From assembly GCA_902619165.1 (NCBI GenBank), contig CACNDI010000002.1, positions 1-64,000 of the forward strand: a stretch of DNA of 64,000 bases, written 5' to 3'. The stretch is from an uncultured Alphaproteobacteria bacterium. Its GTDB lineage: Bacteria > Pseudomonadota > Alphaproteobacteria > Rhodobacterales > Rhodobacteraceae. The first letter of the stretch is position 1, and each line of letters begins with the position of its first letter. The notes below the pieces were generated by a model, which did no database searches, was not told where the DNA came from, and saw nothing but the letters and a program-made list of their open reading frames with translations. Shown here in pieces: positions 18,137 through 27,898 of this stretch. Both the position numbers and the translations under genes were made by a program.

Positions 18137-18799
18137 TTACATTGAATTATACAAAATATCCAGATGCCTGCTAGAAAAGATACCAAGCATGCCTGAATCA
18201 TCATAGGATATTCTTATGTTTTCTTTTGTAGAAACATTTGAAGTTCCGATTTTGCCCATGGGAGAAAATTGAAGTTTTTCAACAGGATACTTTAGACCAA
18301 CTGCTTCAACTGTTTTTATTTCATTCATAGGAAATAAAGAAACACGTGAATTTATAGGCAGTTTAACAGAAAGATTTTTCGGCAGGTGAAACATAACATC
18401 TCTTTTACCAACCACAAAAATCAAGCGTCTATTCTTCACAAGCGATGAACAAACGGCTAAAAAGTGATCCAGCCTTTGTTCCATAAAGCCTAACGCAATA
18501 ATTTTTTTTGACTTAATAAGTGATGTGCACTTATCAAAATCTGTTGAGTCTTGATCTTCAATCTTAATTAATTCACTTCCCTTTCCAACCCACTTTTCTG
18601 GAGACCTTAAAGAATCTAAATCCCCTATTATGTATTTGGGAACTGTATGCGTTGGAAGAAAATTTGCTCCTCCATCAGCTGCCACCAGATCATCGGTAAT
18701 AGCTAGGCTTTTTGAAAGAAGAGTTTTGGAAAAGCCTGCGCCACCTACGAGCGTTACAGCATCTCCTAATTCAAGTATTTTTTCAAATTTTTTGGACAT
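18137..18799 (-). CDS. thiN: Thiamine pyrophosphokinase
   Basis: 220 residues. The catalytic domain has LVAADGGANFLPTH, YIIGDLDSL, DQDSTDFDKCTSLI and GFMEQRLDHFLA, the diphosphokinase signature (acidic metal-binding residues in GDLDS and DSTDFDK). It converts thiamine to thiamine diphosphate, the cofactor of transketolase and 2-oxoacid dehydrogenases. The C-terminal half is a more divergent beta domain. No thiamine riboswitch was seen upstream. Confidence 0.88.
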   Translation of the reverse strand: MSKKFEKILELGDAVTLVGGAGFSKTLLSKSLAITDDLVAADGGANFLPTHTVPKYIIGDLDSLRSPEKWVGKGSELIKIEDQDSTDFDKCTSLIKSKKIIALGFMEQRLDHFLAVCSSLVKNRRLIFVVGKRDVMFHLPKNLSVKLPINSRVSLFPMNEIKTVEAVGLKYPVEKLQFSPMGKIGTSNVSTKENIRISYDDSGMLGIFSSRHLDILYNSM

Positions 18800-18831
18800 T
18801 GCAAACGTATCGCGCTTTCACATTTCTTAAG

Positions 18832-19044
18832 TTATTTTTTTTTGTTTGGTTGTCCTATTCCTTTAAAAAGAGCTTTGAAAGGCCAAGCCCAAAATACACC
18901 AACTATAATATATACCAAAAGTTCTATAAATAAGTTTGGTCTTTCAAAAAAAGTAAGCAAGTTCAGAACCAACACTATGTACAAAGGTAACCAAAGCAAT
19001 AAAACTAAAAGGGCGAATAATCTTTTTAATCTATATGAAGACAT
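18832..19044 (-). CDS. DUF2842-like small membrane protein
   Basis: 70 residues with two hydrophobic segments (about 8-30 and 40-58) and VGVFWAWPFKALFKGI near the C-terminus, which fits DUF2842, a small alphaproteobacterial family with a conserved W-x2-P element in the second helix. It lies 12 bases after purA on the same strand, the position this family usually occupies in Rhodobacterales as I recall. Function unknown. Confidence 0.65.
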   Translation of the reverse strand: MSSYRLKRLFALLVLLLWLPLYIVLVLNLLTFFERPNLFIELLVYIIVGVFWAWPFKALFKGIGQPNKKK

Positions 19045-19056
19045 CTCTATACCGAG

Positions 19057-20349
19057 TTATAATTGAAATGGGTCATTTATCAAAATAGTTTGGTTTCTTT
19101 CTGGCCCAGTTGAGATTATCGAAACCTTGGTCTCAGAAAGTTCCTCTATCCTTTGAATATACGCCCTTGCCTTTATAGGCATCTGATCAATTTTTTCCAA
19201 TCCAACCGTACTGGTGTTCCAACCATCGATTTCCTCGTATATTGGAGACAGTTTATTAGATAAAGAAGTGGAAACAGGAAAATCCGTATATTCTTCCTTT
19301 TCAATTCTATATCCTACGCAAATCTTAATTTTTTCAAGCTTATCTAAAACGTCAATTTTTGTGAGAGCAAGACTAGTAACACCATTAAGCAAACAGCTTC
19401 TTCTAACCAGCGGTGCATCAAACCAACCACATCTTCTGTCTCTACCTGTCACTGTTCCCTTTTCATTTCCCTCTTCTGATAGATAACGTCCAATACTATC
19501 AGTAAGCTCGGTAGGCATTGGACCCTCTCCTACCCGAGTTGTGTATGCTTTTGTTATTCCTAATACAGTGTTGATTTTATTATGAGCAACACCGCTTCCA
19601 ATTGCTGCTGCTGCCGCAATTGTTGAAGAAGAGGTAACAAATGGATAAGTGCCAAAATCTATATCGAGCATAGAACCTTGCGCGCCTTCAAATAAAATAT
19701 TTTTATTTTTTTTAATCTGTTCGTTAAGAATTTTCCAAACGGGCTTTATGAACGTATTAATTTTTTTACCCACCATCATCAATTCATCAAAAAGTTGTTC
19801 TTCATCTATATCAGTGGCGCCCAGTCCTGCCCTCAAAATATCATGATGATCTTTAATAATATTTAATTTTCTCTTCACTTGGTTTGGGTCTTTCAGATCA
19901 CCGGTCCTTAATGCCCTTCTTCCAACTTTGTCTTCATAAGCTGGCCCGATTCCTCTTCCAGTTGTACCTATTTTTTCTTTTCCCGCTTTCTGTTCGCGCA
20001 AAAGATCTAGATCTTTGTGAAAGGGTAGTATAAGAGGCGTATTCTCAGAAATTAAAAACCTATCACTACAAATCTTTATTCCCCTCGAGTTTAATTGTTC
20101 AATCTCTTCCAGTAATTTCCATGGATCTAATACCACTCCGTTCCCAATTACCGCAATCTTATCTTCTCTTATGACGCCGGATGGCAAAAGTGAAAGCTTA
20201 AATACTTGATCACCAACAACTAATGTATGACCAGCGTTGTGTCCTCCTTGAAATCTAACTATGGTATCTGCCTTTGAAGAAAGCAAATCTACGATTTTTC
20301 CCTTTCCTTCATCGCCCCACTGTGTGCCTATTACAATTAAATTACTCAT
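19057..20349 (-). CDS. purA: Adenylosuccinate synthetase
   Basis: 430 residues, the standard length. The P-loop is IGTQWGDEGKGKIVD with the catalytic Asp, followed by GGHNAGHT (catalytic His), TTGRGIGPAYEDKV, LFEGAQGSMLDID, TRVGEGPMPTEL and TKIDVLD. It catalyses IMP plus aspartate plus GTP to adenylosuccinate. It is between DUF2842 and serA, 12 bases from each. Confidence 0.97.
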   Translation of the reverse strand: MSNLIVIGTQWGDEGKGKIVDLLSSKADTIVRFQGGHNAGHTLVVGDQVFKLSLLPSGVIREDKIAVIGNGVVLDPWKLLEEIEQLNSRGIKICSDRFLISENTPLILPFHKDLDLLREQKAGKEKIGTTGRGIGPAYEDKVGRRALRTGDLKDPNQVKRKLNIIKDHHDILRAGLGATDIDEEQLFDELMMVGKKINTFIKPVWKILNEQIKKNKNILFEGAQGSMLDIDFGTYPFVTSSSTIAAAAAIGSGVAHNKINTVLGITKAYTTRVGEGPMPTELTDSIGRYLSEEGNEKGTVTGRDRRCGWFDAPLVRRSCLLNGVTSLALTKIDVLDKLEKIKICVGYRIEKEEYTDFPVSTSLSNKLSPIYEEIDGWNTSTVGLEKIDQMPIKARAYIQRIEELSETKVSIISTGPERNQTILINDPFQL

Positions 20350-20361
20350 TTCTTGATCTAA

Positions 20362-21966
20362 TCAGATTTCAAAACTCAAGGTTTTTGCCTCTTTTACACC
20401 TTTTAGCCTTTTTATTTCCTTTAAATCTTTTGGGTCAATTTTTTCATCAATCCCTAATAAAGCTAGCGCTAAGCCAGCCTTTTCCTTTCTTCCTAATGAA
20501 AAAGTTGCAATGTTTACATTCATCTTGCCCAACGTCGTTCCTAGTAGGCCAATAAAACCTGGTGTATCTATATTTGATGTATAAAGCATAAATTTCTGTG
20601 GCATTGTATCCATATCAATTCCATTTATTTGAATAAATCTAGGCTGCCCATCAGAATAAACCGTCCCAGCTGCAGATCTAATGGCCCTCTCGGTCTTCAC
20701 CAAAATTCTAATATACGATCCAAAGGCTCCCTGCGAGTCTTTTTTTATCTCACTAATTACGATACCTCTTTCACGCGCAAAAATTAAAGATGACACAAGA
20801 TTGACAGACCCAATACCAACAATTGGGTTAAGGATTGAAGCTACGATTGAACAAGTCAATGGATGCGTATTCAGTTCGCCAACTAAACCAACATATTCAA
20901 TGTTTATCTCCTGTAGACCTGATTCAATAACCTGCCCAATAAAGCCACCTAATACATCAGATACTTTGACCCAAGGTTTAAGTAATGGTGCTTCTGCAGC
21001 AGATATTGAAGGTGAATTAATAGAATTTGTTATTGTACCTTCTTTTAAATAATCTGCTATCTGTTGAGCAACTTGCACCGCAACTTTTACTTGAGCTTCT
21101 GAAGTAGAGGCTCCAAGATGTGGTGTGCAAACAACATTTTCCAGACCAAACAAAGCGTTATCCACTGCGGGCTCTGAGCCAAATACATCAAAGGCAGCTC
21201 CAGCAATTGACTTTTCTTTCAGCGCTTTTGCAAGTGCGTTTTCATCTACAAGACCCCCTCTTGCACAATTAACTAGTATCGCGGTACTTTTCATTTTTTT
21301 TATCAAAGAACCATTTATGATATTGGTGGTCTTTTCAGTTTTTGGAACATGTAACGAAATTATATCACTTTCAGCTACAAGCTTTTCGAGCCTCTTTACT
21401 CTTTCTATACCGAGCCCCCGTACTTTTTCGTCGGTTAAAAAAGGATCATAAGCTTTAACTTTAAGTTTGAGCCCCAAAGCACGATCCGCAACAATCGAAC
21501 CTATATTCCCAACACCAATTAATCCCAAGGTTTTCCCCGTTAATTCTTGTCCCATAAACTTTGATTTTTCCCACTTTCCTTGTTGCGTTGAGTGGTCCGC
21601 TGCGGGAATTTGCCGACAAGAGGCGAAAATCATCGCGAGCGTGTGTTCTGCCGTAGTTATTGCATTTCCATGAGGCGTATTCATTACCACAATTCCTTTA
21701 GAGGATGCCGCTTTAAGATCAATATTATCCACGCCTATACCCGCTCTACCAATGACCTGCAAATTTTTTCCTCGATCAATAACGTCTCTTGAGACTTTGC
21801 TAGCAGATCTAATTATTAGTCCTGAGTAAGGTTCAATGACGTCCTTAAGGCTATCACTTGTTCCGCAGTCTGGCTTGTAATCGAAATCGATATTACTTTT
21901 TTGAAGAGTTTCTAATGCTCTCTGTGATATCTTATCAGATACTAATACTCTATGCCTTTTTGCCAT
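20362..21966 (-). CDS. serA: D-3-phosphoglycerate dehydrogenase
   Basis: 534 residues, the long type with substrate-binding and Rossmann domains (to about 320), an intervening ASB domain and a C-terminal ACT domain (about 455-534). Motifs are IIRSASKV, GRAGIGVDNID, GLIGVGNIGSIVADRA, NCARGGLVDENALA and the catalytic His in CTPHLGAST. It starts the phosphorylated serine pathway; the ACT domain suggests serine feedback. serC lies 12 bases upstream in the same operon. Confidence 0.96.
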   Translation of the reverse strand: MAKRHRVLVSDKISQRALETLQKSNIDFDYKPDCGTSDSLKDVIEPYSGLIIRSASKVSRDVIDRGKNLQVIGRAGIGVDNIDLKAASSKGIVVMNTPHGNAITTAEHTLAMIFASCRQIPAADHSTQQGKWEKSKFMGQELTGKTLGLIGVGNIGSIVADRALGLKLKVKAYDPFLTDEKVRGLGIERVKRLEKLVAESDIISLHVPKTEKTTNIINGSLIKKMKSTAILVNCARGGLVDENALAKALKEKSIAGAAFDVFGSEPAVDNALFGLENVVCTPHLGASTSEAQVKVAVQVAQQIADYLKEGTITNSINSPSISAAEAPLLKPWVKVSDVLGGFIGQVIESGLQEINIEYVGLVGELNTHPLTCSIVASILNPIVGIGSVNLVSSLIFARERGIVISEIKKDSQGAFGSYIRILVKTERAIRSAAGTVYSDGQPRFIQINGIDMDTMPQKFMLYTSNIDTPGFIGLLGTTLGKMNVNIATFSLGRKEKAGLALALLGIDEKIDPKDLKEIKRLKGVKEAKTLSFEI

Positions 21967-21978
21967 TGTTGGTTACCC

Positions 21979-23139
21979 TTAGTAGCTTGATATTATTTCG
22001 TGGAAACAGTACTCCAACCAAGGTAGTAATTTTTGAATATCATCCAGATTAATTGTTGCTCCACACCAAATTCTTAAACCTGGAGGAGCATTTCTGTGAC
22101 CCTTTATATCAAACGCAGCGTTTTCCGCTTCTAGCAGCGCAACAAATTTTTTAACAAAGCGAGTTTTTTCGTCTGGAATTAGTGAAATAAGCCTCTCGTC
22201 TGAAAACTTTAAGCACACTGACGTATTTGAACGATTTCTTGGATCACTAACTAAATTTTCTATCCAAGGCGTTTTATCTACCCACCCCTGCAAGCAATTA
22301 AAGTTTTCATTACTTCTTCGGATTGTTTCAGTCAATCCACCAATCTCCTTAATCCACATCAAGCTATCTAAGGCATCTGCTACACAAAACATGGATGGTG
22401 TATTTAACGTTTCTCCTTCATAAACTCCTTCTATCAACTTTCCATTTTTAACGAGCCTAAATATTTTAGGCATTGGTCTTTCAGGATGAAATGTTGAAAG
22501 GCGTTTTATGGCATTAGGACTCAAGACTACTACGCCATGACCTCCTTCACCACCGAGGACCTTTTGCCAAGAAAAAGAAACCGCATCAAGCTTTTCCCAA
22601 TCTAATTTCTGAGAAAAAACTGCAGAAGTGGCATCACAGAGCACTAACCTTTCATCACTTTTTTCAATCCAGTTTGAGTTGGGGACACGCACGCCAGAGG
22701 TTGTTCCATTCCATGTAAAACAAATATCCGAGCTGCTAGAAACCTTATCAAGATCCGGTAGGTATCCGTACTCTGCTTTTTCTACTTTACATCGCTCTAA
22801 TTTTAATTGATCGACAGCATCCTCTGCCCAATCGTTACCAAATGACTCCCACACTAGCATAGTCGTCTCGTTTTTTCCTAAAAGTGACCACATTAAAAGC
22901 TCAAATGCTCCTGTGTCAGAGCCTGGCACTATAGCCACTTTATAGCCCTCAGGAATCTCTAGTATTTCACCAGTTAAATTAATTAAATTTTTGATTTGTT
23001 GCAGTGGTTTTTTTGCTCTATGTGATCTCCCAAGATAAGCTATTTTCTCTATTGCGTCTGCTTCCCATCCCGGTCTTTTAGGACATGGGCCAGAAGAAAA
23101 AAGGGGTCTTGAAGGCTTTTGTAATGGCTTAATATTCAT
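21979..23139 (-). CDS. serC: Phosphoserine aminotransferase
   Basis: 386 residues, the alphaproteobacterial SerC type. N-terminal RPLFSSGPCPKRPGW, phosphate/substrate segment YLGRSHRA, VPGSDTGAFE, DATSAVFSQ and the PLP lysine in SFSWQKVLGGEGGHGV. It makes phosphoserine from 3-phosphohydroxypyruvate and glutamate. A phosphoserine phosphatase is not in the window. Operon with serA and purA. Confidence 0.94.
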   Translation of the reverse strand: MNIKPLQKPSRPLFSSGPCPKRPGWEADAIEKIAYLGRSHRAKKPLQQIKNLINLTGEILEIPEGYKVAIVPGSDTGAFELLMWSLLGKNETTMLVWESFGNDWAEDAVDQLKLERCKVEKAEYGYLPDLDKVSSSSDICFTWNGTTSGVRVPNSNWIEKSDERLVLCDATSAVFSQKLDWEKLDAVSFSWQKVLGGEGGHGVVVLSPNAIKRLSTFHPERPMPKIFRLVKNGKLIEGVYEGETLNTPSMFCVADALDSLMWIKEIGGLTETIRRSNENFNCLQGWVDKTPWIENLVSDPRNRSNTSVCLKFSDERLISLIPDEKTRFVKKFVALLEAENAAFDIKGHRNAPPGLRIWCGATINLDDIQKLLPWLEYCFHEIISSY

Positions 23140-23163
23140 AACAAACTGCTTTACATTGATATC

Positions 23164-24507
23164 TTAAAAATTGGTCTTTTTCAATATAGACAAGCAAGTG
23201 GCGATAGTCTCTTCTAATTTATTTTTTTTTCTATGCTCAACCATTAATCTAATAACATTTTCGGTGCCTGATCGTCTGATGAGAATACGGCCCTTACCAG
23301 TTATTGAGCGCCTGACATCTTCCAACCTATTTTTTATTTGATCATTGTTTTCGAAATCGTTGCATTCATGAGCGTCTATATTTACCACTGTTTGTGGGAA
23401 TGGCTCGAACAAATTAAAAAGCTGACTTGCTTTTTTTTTGTTTTCTACCAAAACACTCAATACTTGCAATGACGTAATTAATCCATCACCTGCATTTGAA
23501 TAATCCGCCAGAATCATATGGCCTGACTGTTCTCCACCTAAGTTTAAACTTTGCCTATTCATACATTTTGAGACGTTTTTGTCACCTACCTGCGTCCGAA
23601 TCAAGCTTACTCCTATTTTTTCTAGGTATAGCTCCAAGGCTAAGTTAGACATAACTGTTGCAACGACAGTATTTTTATTCAGTGAATTTTTATTTACCCA
23701 GGCTTCAGCTAAAAGTCCAATAACTATGTCCCCATTAGCTAACTTCCCCTGCTCATCGATGAATAAAACTCTGTCAGCATCGCCGTCTAAACATATCCCT
23801 ATATCTGCACTGTTTTCTAGAACTGCTTTTTGTGCTTTTTCTGGTTTTGTTGAACCACACTCTTTATTGATATTGAAACCATCGGGAGCCACGCCTATAG
23901 ACACAACCTCTGCACCAAGCTCTCTTAGAATTTGCGGTAAAATCTTATATGCAGCACCATTAGCACAGTCCGCTACTATCCTAATTCCGCCAAGGCTTAA
24001 ATTACTTGGAATAGTAATCTTTGCAAATTCGGTATAACGGCCAAGAACATCATTTATCCTACTCGCTTTACCTAAATCACTTGGAATCACTAATGGTGAT
24101 TTGTTCCTAATCTCTTTACTGATTTCCTCTTCAATTTTTGAATCTATCTTCAACCCATCTTTATCAAAAAATTTTATTCCATTGTCGTCGTATGGGTTAT
24201 GGGATGCCGAAATCATAATGCCGAGGTCAGCTCTCAGGGATTTTGTTAGAAAACTTACTGCAGGTGTAGGCAAAGGTCCAAGTAAGTTTACCTCCCAGCC
24301 CATAGAGATAAAACCAGCAGTTAGAGCATTTTCAACCATATATCCAGACCTTCTCGTATCCTTGCCTATAATAACCTTAGGAAAATTTATACCTTTTCCG
24401 ATCACATGACCTGTTGATAGAGCAATTTTCAATATCGTTTCGGGATCAATAGGGTAGGTGTTTGTCCTTCCTCTTATCCCATCAGTTCCGAATATATTTC
24501 CTTCCAT
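23164..24507 (-). CDS. glmM: Phosphoglucosamine mutase
   Basis: 447 residues, usual length. N-terminal FGTDGIRGRTNTYP, phosphoserine loop MISASHNPYDDNGIKFF, metal loop CLDGDADRVLFID, sugar-binding NLGGEQSGHMI and phosphate-binding RRSGTENVIRLM are all intact. It interconverts glucosamine-6- and glucosamine-1-phosphate for UDP-GlcNAc synthesis. It lies 16 bases after folP, a classic folP-glmM pairing. Confidence 0.96.
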   Translation of the reverse strand: MEGNIFGTDGIRGRTNTYPIDPETILKIALSTGHVIGKGINFPKVIIGKDTRRSGYMVENALTAGFISMGWEVNLLGPLPTPAVSFLTKSLRADLGIMISASHNPYDDNGIKFFDKDGLKIDSKIEEEISKEIRNKSPLVIPSDLGKASRINDVLGRYTEFAKITIPSNLSLGGIRIVADCANGAAYKILPQILRELGAEVVSIGVAPDGFNINKECGSTKPEKAQKAVLENSADIGICLDGDADRVLFIDEQGKLANGDIVIGLLAEAWVNKNSLNKNTVVATVMSNLALELYLEKIGVSLIRTQVGDKNVSKCMNRQSLNLGGEQSGHMILADYSNAGDGLITSLQVLSVLVENKKKASQLFNLFEPFPQTVVNIDAHECNDFENNDQIKNRLEDVRRSITGKGRILIRRSGTENVIRLMVEHRKKNKLEETIATCLSILKKTNF

Positions 24508-24523
24508 TTATGCAAACCTTATT

Positions 24524-25528
24524 TTATTTAAAAATATTCCAAACTTTCATTGCATGGACCGTCTCCTTTACGTCATGCACTCTAACAATGTTCACCCCGT
24601 TACTGACTATTTTCAGCATTGCTGCTATCGAACCTGATAATCTTGCCGAGGGCAGCCTTTCACTAATAATTTCGCCAATAAAACTCTTACGTGACACCCC
24701 AATCATGATGGGACATCCTAATCCAAGGAACAGACTAGCTTTATTTATTATTTCCATATTATGGCTAAAACTTTTTCCGAAGCCAATGCCTGGATCTATA
24801 ATAATGCGTTTTCTTGATATGCCTGTACTTTCAGCTTCAGCAATCTTCTCTTCAAGATAATCATAAATATCTAGAAGGACATTATCATAATGAGGTTTAT
24901 TTTGCATATTTTCTGGCAAACCTTGAGAGTGCATCAAACACATACCTGCTTTATATTTTGCTACAACGCCAAACATTTTTTCATCAAATGATCCTGCAGA
25001 AATATCATTCACAATGGAAGCTCCAGCTTGCAAAGCATTCTCAGCAACAATTGCCTTTCTAGTATCAACTGAAATTATTGCTGAGGGAGCAGATTGTTTT
25101 ATTTTCTTAATTACTCCTGTTACTCTTTCTATTTCTATACTGGACGCAACCTCCTTCGCTCCAGGCCTTGTAGATTCACCTCCTACATCTAATATACAGC
25201 AGCCAGCTTTTAAAAGATTTAGACCTTTTTCGACAAACTGTTTTTCTGAAAAGGATTGTTCTCCATCGTAAAAACTATCAGGAGTAACATTTAAAACTCC
25301 CATAACAAGTGTTGTGTCGAAGTTTACTCCCAATTTTGAATTTGGCTTTGATGTAAATTTTTTTAGAAACTCTTTTTTTACATCAGAAGTAGAGATAACC
25401 CTCGAGCCTTTATTCCTCTCGGTAACTCTGAATGAATTAAAAACAGTATTACCACCATTGATAGTATGAAGGTGCTCTGCTTCACCTTTAAGATAGTTTA
25501 ACTCTGGGAAAAAGTATTGCATTTTCAA
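24524..25528 (-). CDS. folP: Dihydropteroate synthase
   Basis: 334 residues, longer than the usual 270-280 because of an N-terminal extension of about 65 residues without a recognised domain, a feature I also recall in Rhodobacterales FolP. The TIM-barrel core has VMGVLNVTPDSFYDG, DVGGESTRPGA, NDISAGSFDE, IIDPGIGFGKSFSHN, GVSRKSFIGEI and VRVHDV. It condenses p-aminobenzoate with the pterin diphosphate. It overlaps gph by ATGA at its start. Confidence 0.94.
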   Translation of the reverse strand: MKMQYFFPELNYLKGEAEHLHTINGGNTVFNSFRVTERNKGSRVISTSDVKKEFLKKFTSKPNSKLGVNFDTTLVMGVLNVTPDSFYDGEQSFSEKQFVEKGLNLLKAGCCILDVGGESTRPGAKEVASSIEIERVTGVIKKIKQSAPSAIISVDTRKAIVAENALQAGASIVNDISAGSFDEKMFGVVAKYKAGMCLMHSQGLPENMQNKPHYDNVLLDIYDYLEEKIAEAESTGISRKRIIIDPGIGFGKSFSHNMEIINKASLFLGLGCPIMIGVSRKSFIGEIISERLPSARLSGSIAAMLKIVSNGVNIVRVHDVKETVHAMKVWNIFK

Positions 25529-26190
25529 GTCAAACTTTGCTTGAAGTGACTAGTCAATTCACTGTAATTATCGAAACTAAAGTCGATTCCAGCTTTTTCC
25601 ACTGTTTGTGGTGCGTAACCCCTTTTATGAAAAAAAAAGCTTGCACCAACCGCTTTTGCTAAAAGTAAATCAATTGCAGTATCACCGACATAAAAATAAC
25701 TTCCATTACCTAATCCTTTTACAGAATGATAAAAAACTTTTGGATCAGGCTTTAAAACTCCAGTGCTATCTCCGTATGCAAATCCATCAAAGTATTGATA
25801 AACATTGAGACTATATAAAACCTTTTTAGCGCTGCTTTCAAACTTCTGGGTGCATATAGTCAATTTTATCCCTTGGCTCTTCAAAAACTCTACTAGCTCT
25901 AATGCCCCTTTATAAAGCGAACAACCCTTAACAGGATCTTCGTAGTATCTATCTTGAAAAAACTTAAAGTAGACGTCCAAACCTTGTTCTGGAATACCTC
26001 CAGTGGATATCAAGAGCTTCTCTACCTGTTTTTTTGTCCCTCCGCCAATAAATCCTTTATACTGTTCGAGCTTTATTGGATTTCTCCCAATACTTTTTAA
26101 AAGTTCATTTCCAGCATTAAGCAACGCCGGAGCTGTGTCAGCAAGGGTGCCATCCAAATCAAAGACCACAATTTTTTCTTTTTCTGGCAT
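25525..26190 (-). CDS. gph: HAD-family phosphoglycolate phosphatase
   Basis: 221 residues. HAD motif I VFDLDGTLADTAP at residues 9-21, motif II in LTICTQKF, motif III lysine in GVLKPDPKVF and motif IV VGDTAIDLLLAK, with a helical cap domain between. It most resembles phosphoglycolate phosphatase (salvage of 2-phosphoglycolate from DNA repair or photorespiration), but HAD substrate assignment from sequence is tentative. It lies between folB and folP, overlapping folP by four bases. Confidence 0.82.
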   Translation of the reverse strand: MPEKEKIVVFDLDGTLADTAPALLNAGNELLKSIGRNPIKLEQYKGFIGGGTKKQVEKLLISTGGIPEQGLDVYFKFFQDRYYEDPVKGCSLYKGALELVEFLKSQGIKLTICTQKFESSAKKVLYSLNVYQYFDGFAYGDSTGVLKPDPKVFYHSVKGLGNGSYFYVGDTAIDLLLAKAVGASFFFHKRGYAPQTVEKAGIDFSFDNYSELTSHFKQSLT

Positions 26191-26205
26191 TAAAACAATT
26201 TACTA

Positions 26206-27153
26206 TCAGCAATACTCAACGGTAACTCCCATGTTATATATACCTTCTGTTAAAACATCAGACAATTTATCTTGTCTGAACAAGTAAACCCTTTTCATCA
26301 AAAGACCCATGGTTAATTGGCAAGCCATGCTAAGGGCAAATTCTTTATTGAGGAAGCCATCGTTTTTGGAAAACTTATAAAGATCGGTTGGACACCAAAT
26401 ACAATTAACACCTTCTTTCAACAAAAAAGCTACCTCGGTCTTACTTCGTGCTAATTTTAAATTATTAAACTTTTTATTGAGCATATAAGCATTTTGTGCA
26501 ACTGCCATTGTTAGAATTTCGATATCAGTTTCTGGATCCATTTCTGAAAATTCTTTATAAATCTCTGAAAGGCAGATAACCCAAGTCATAGTTGAGGTAG
26601 AAATAAATTGCTTTAAATAACAAATATTTTTTCGTTGTAACATCCTATTCGAAATATATAACAGGCCAGCATTTGGGATCTTAGTCTTGATAACTAAATT
26701 ATTCTTATGTAGCAAATTCACATTTGTTTTAGATGAATTTGGTTGAACCTTCGTTCTACTTATCTGAACCCCAAGCTTTCCCAAACCCCTATCCAGCTTT
26801 TCTAGACGGACAGTAGCCTTAACCACACTATCTAGACATAGGCACGAAATAGCTATTTTCTCTGCTAAAGTTTCTAGCAGTGCAACTCTTTTCTGACCAA
26901 TTTCATCCTCAATAATTTCAATTATACTGTCATATGATAATACTAGATCAACATTATCATGCATTGGTTGATTATCAGTATTCACTTCCAGAATGACATT
27001 GAAAGATACTCTTTGTTTAACACCATATTCTGACTGAAAGGCGCCTATGTCTATCTTTCTAACATAGTCTCTTACTAAAATATGGTCTACATTTGCCTTT
27101 TTTTTTCCTCCTAGGTCTAGAAGGTCTTTTTTCTTAAATTCTTCAGTAAACAA
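26206..27153 (-). CDS. folB: Dihydroneopterin aldolase with C-terminal extension
   Basis: 315 residues, against about 120 for ordinary FolB. Residues 20-135 are the aldolase: ILVRDYVRKIDIGAFQSEYG, RVSFNVILEV, LSYDSIIEII, LLETLAEKIA and the catalytic Lys in LEKLDRGLGKLGVQISR. The remaining 170 residues have no clear enzyme motif; the segment AQNAYMLNKKF, ARSKTEVAFLLKEG and CIWCPTDLYKF recalls the C-terminal part (QNAW, SRTELDWA, VWAPSK pattern) I remember from Rhodobacterales FolB proteins. Role of this part unknown. Followed by gph and folP. Confidence 0.85.
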   Translation of the reverse strand: MFTEEFKKKDLLDLGGKKKANVDHILVRDYVRKIDIGAFQSEYGVKQRVSFNVILEVNTDNQPMHDNVDLVLSYDSIIEIIEDEIGQKRVALLETLAEKIAISCLCLDSVVKATVRLEKLDRGLGKLGVQISRTKVQPNSSKTNVNLLHKNNLVIKTKIPNAGLLYISNRMLQRKNICYLKQFISTSTMTWVICLSEIYKEFSEMDPETDIEILTMAVAQNAYMLNKKFNNLKLARSKTEVAFLLKEGVNCIWCPTDLYKFSKNDGFLNKEFALSMACQLTMGLLMKRVYLFRQDKLSDVLTEGIYNMGVTVEYC

Positions 27154-27185
27154 TGGATAATCCTAATGAGTTGAAATACATATTA

Positions 27186-27884
27186 CTAGTTTTTGTAAAA
27201 TATATGCCTGCCTATTTTCCTAGTCTTTTTAAATTTCCTTGACCAACTGGGACTTACTTCCGACGCATGAAAAAATGTTGCGCCATTTGTTACATCAGAA
27301 AAAGCTCCATTTAAAATCATCGATGAAAGTTTGACTATCCTCCTATAGGTTTTTTTATCATAAATCAGCTCTAGTTTCCCATCACAATTGTAAGAAAATT
27401 GACACGCATGTCTCTTATGTGCACCTTCAGAGACCACTCCACAGATAGTACCTGGGAATTGGCTTGAGTTTTTGCGATTAATAATCACGTCTGCTACCGC
27501 AATTTGCCCCTCTATCTGTTCACCCCTTGCTTCAAAATACAAAGCCTCAGACAAGCATTTCAGCTCCCTATTCATCTTCGGCATTCTCAGACTATCAAGA
27601 GCTCCTTTAGAAAAAAATTGTTTTTCACTATTTTTTGATAAATATACTCGATCATAAGTAATCAAACCTGACAGTCTTGTTAAATAATTATCATCTATAC
27701 TATCCAGACGGTTCATTTCTTCTTCAATTGTTGTTCTCAAATTTACAATAAACCGCTCGTTCCCCAAATCGTCTTCCCTAATCTTGTTTGAGTTTGTTTG
27801 AGAGAAAGCGAGATGAGTTATTAATAGAAAATATATCAATAAAATAGGAAATGTTGCCCTTCTTTTAACAATTAAGTAACTCAT
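27186..27884 (-). CDS. SleB/CwlJ-type cell wall hydrolase
   Basis: 232 residues. An N-terminal signal peptide or anchor (hydrophobic residues about 13-28, then FSQTNS) and a C-terminal Hydrolase_2 domain with LKCLSEALYFEARGE (probable catalytic Glu), AVADVIINRKNSSQFPGTIC, CQFSYNCDG and GATFFHASEVSPSWS. Related to lytic transglycosylase-like SleB of spore cortex lysis; in non-sporeformers it is thought to act in peptidoglycan turnover. It follows the PPDK-like gene by 14 bases. Confidence 0.88.
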   Translation of the reverse strand: MSYLIVKRRATFPILLIYFLLITHLAFSQTNSNKIREDDLGNERFIVNLRTTIEEEMNRLDSIDDNYLTRLSGLITYDRVYLSKNSEKQFFSKGALDSLRMPKMNRELKCLSEALYFEARGEQIEGQIAVADVIINRKNSSQFPGTICGVVSEGAHKRHACQFSYNCDGKLELIYDKKTYRRIVKLSSMILNGAFSDVTNGATFFHASEVSPSWSRKFKKTRKIGRHIFYKN

Positions 27885-27898
27885 TATTAGGTCCTACT

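Noticed and set aside
21858-22052. Plus-strand open frame over the serA/serC junction
   Set aside because: Antisense to two well-supported genes, with no motif of its own.
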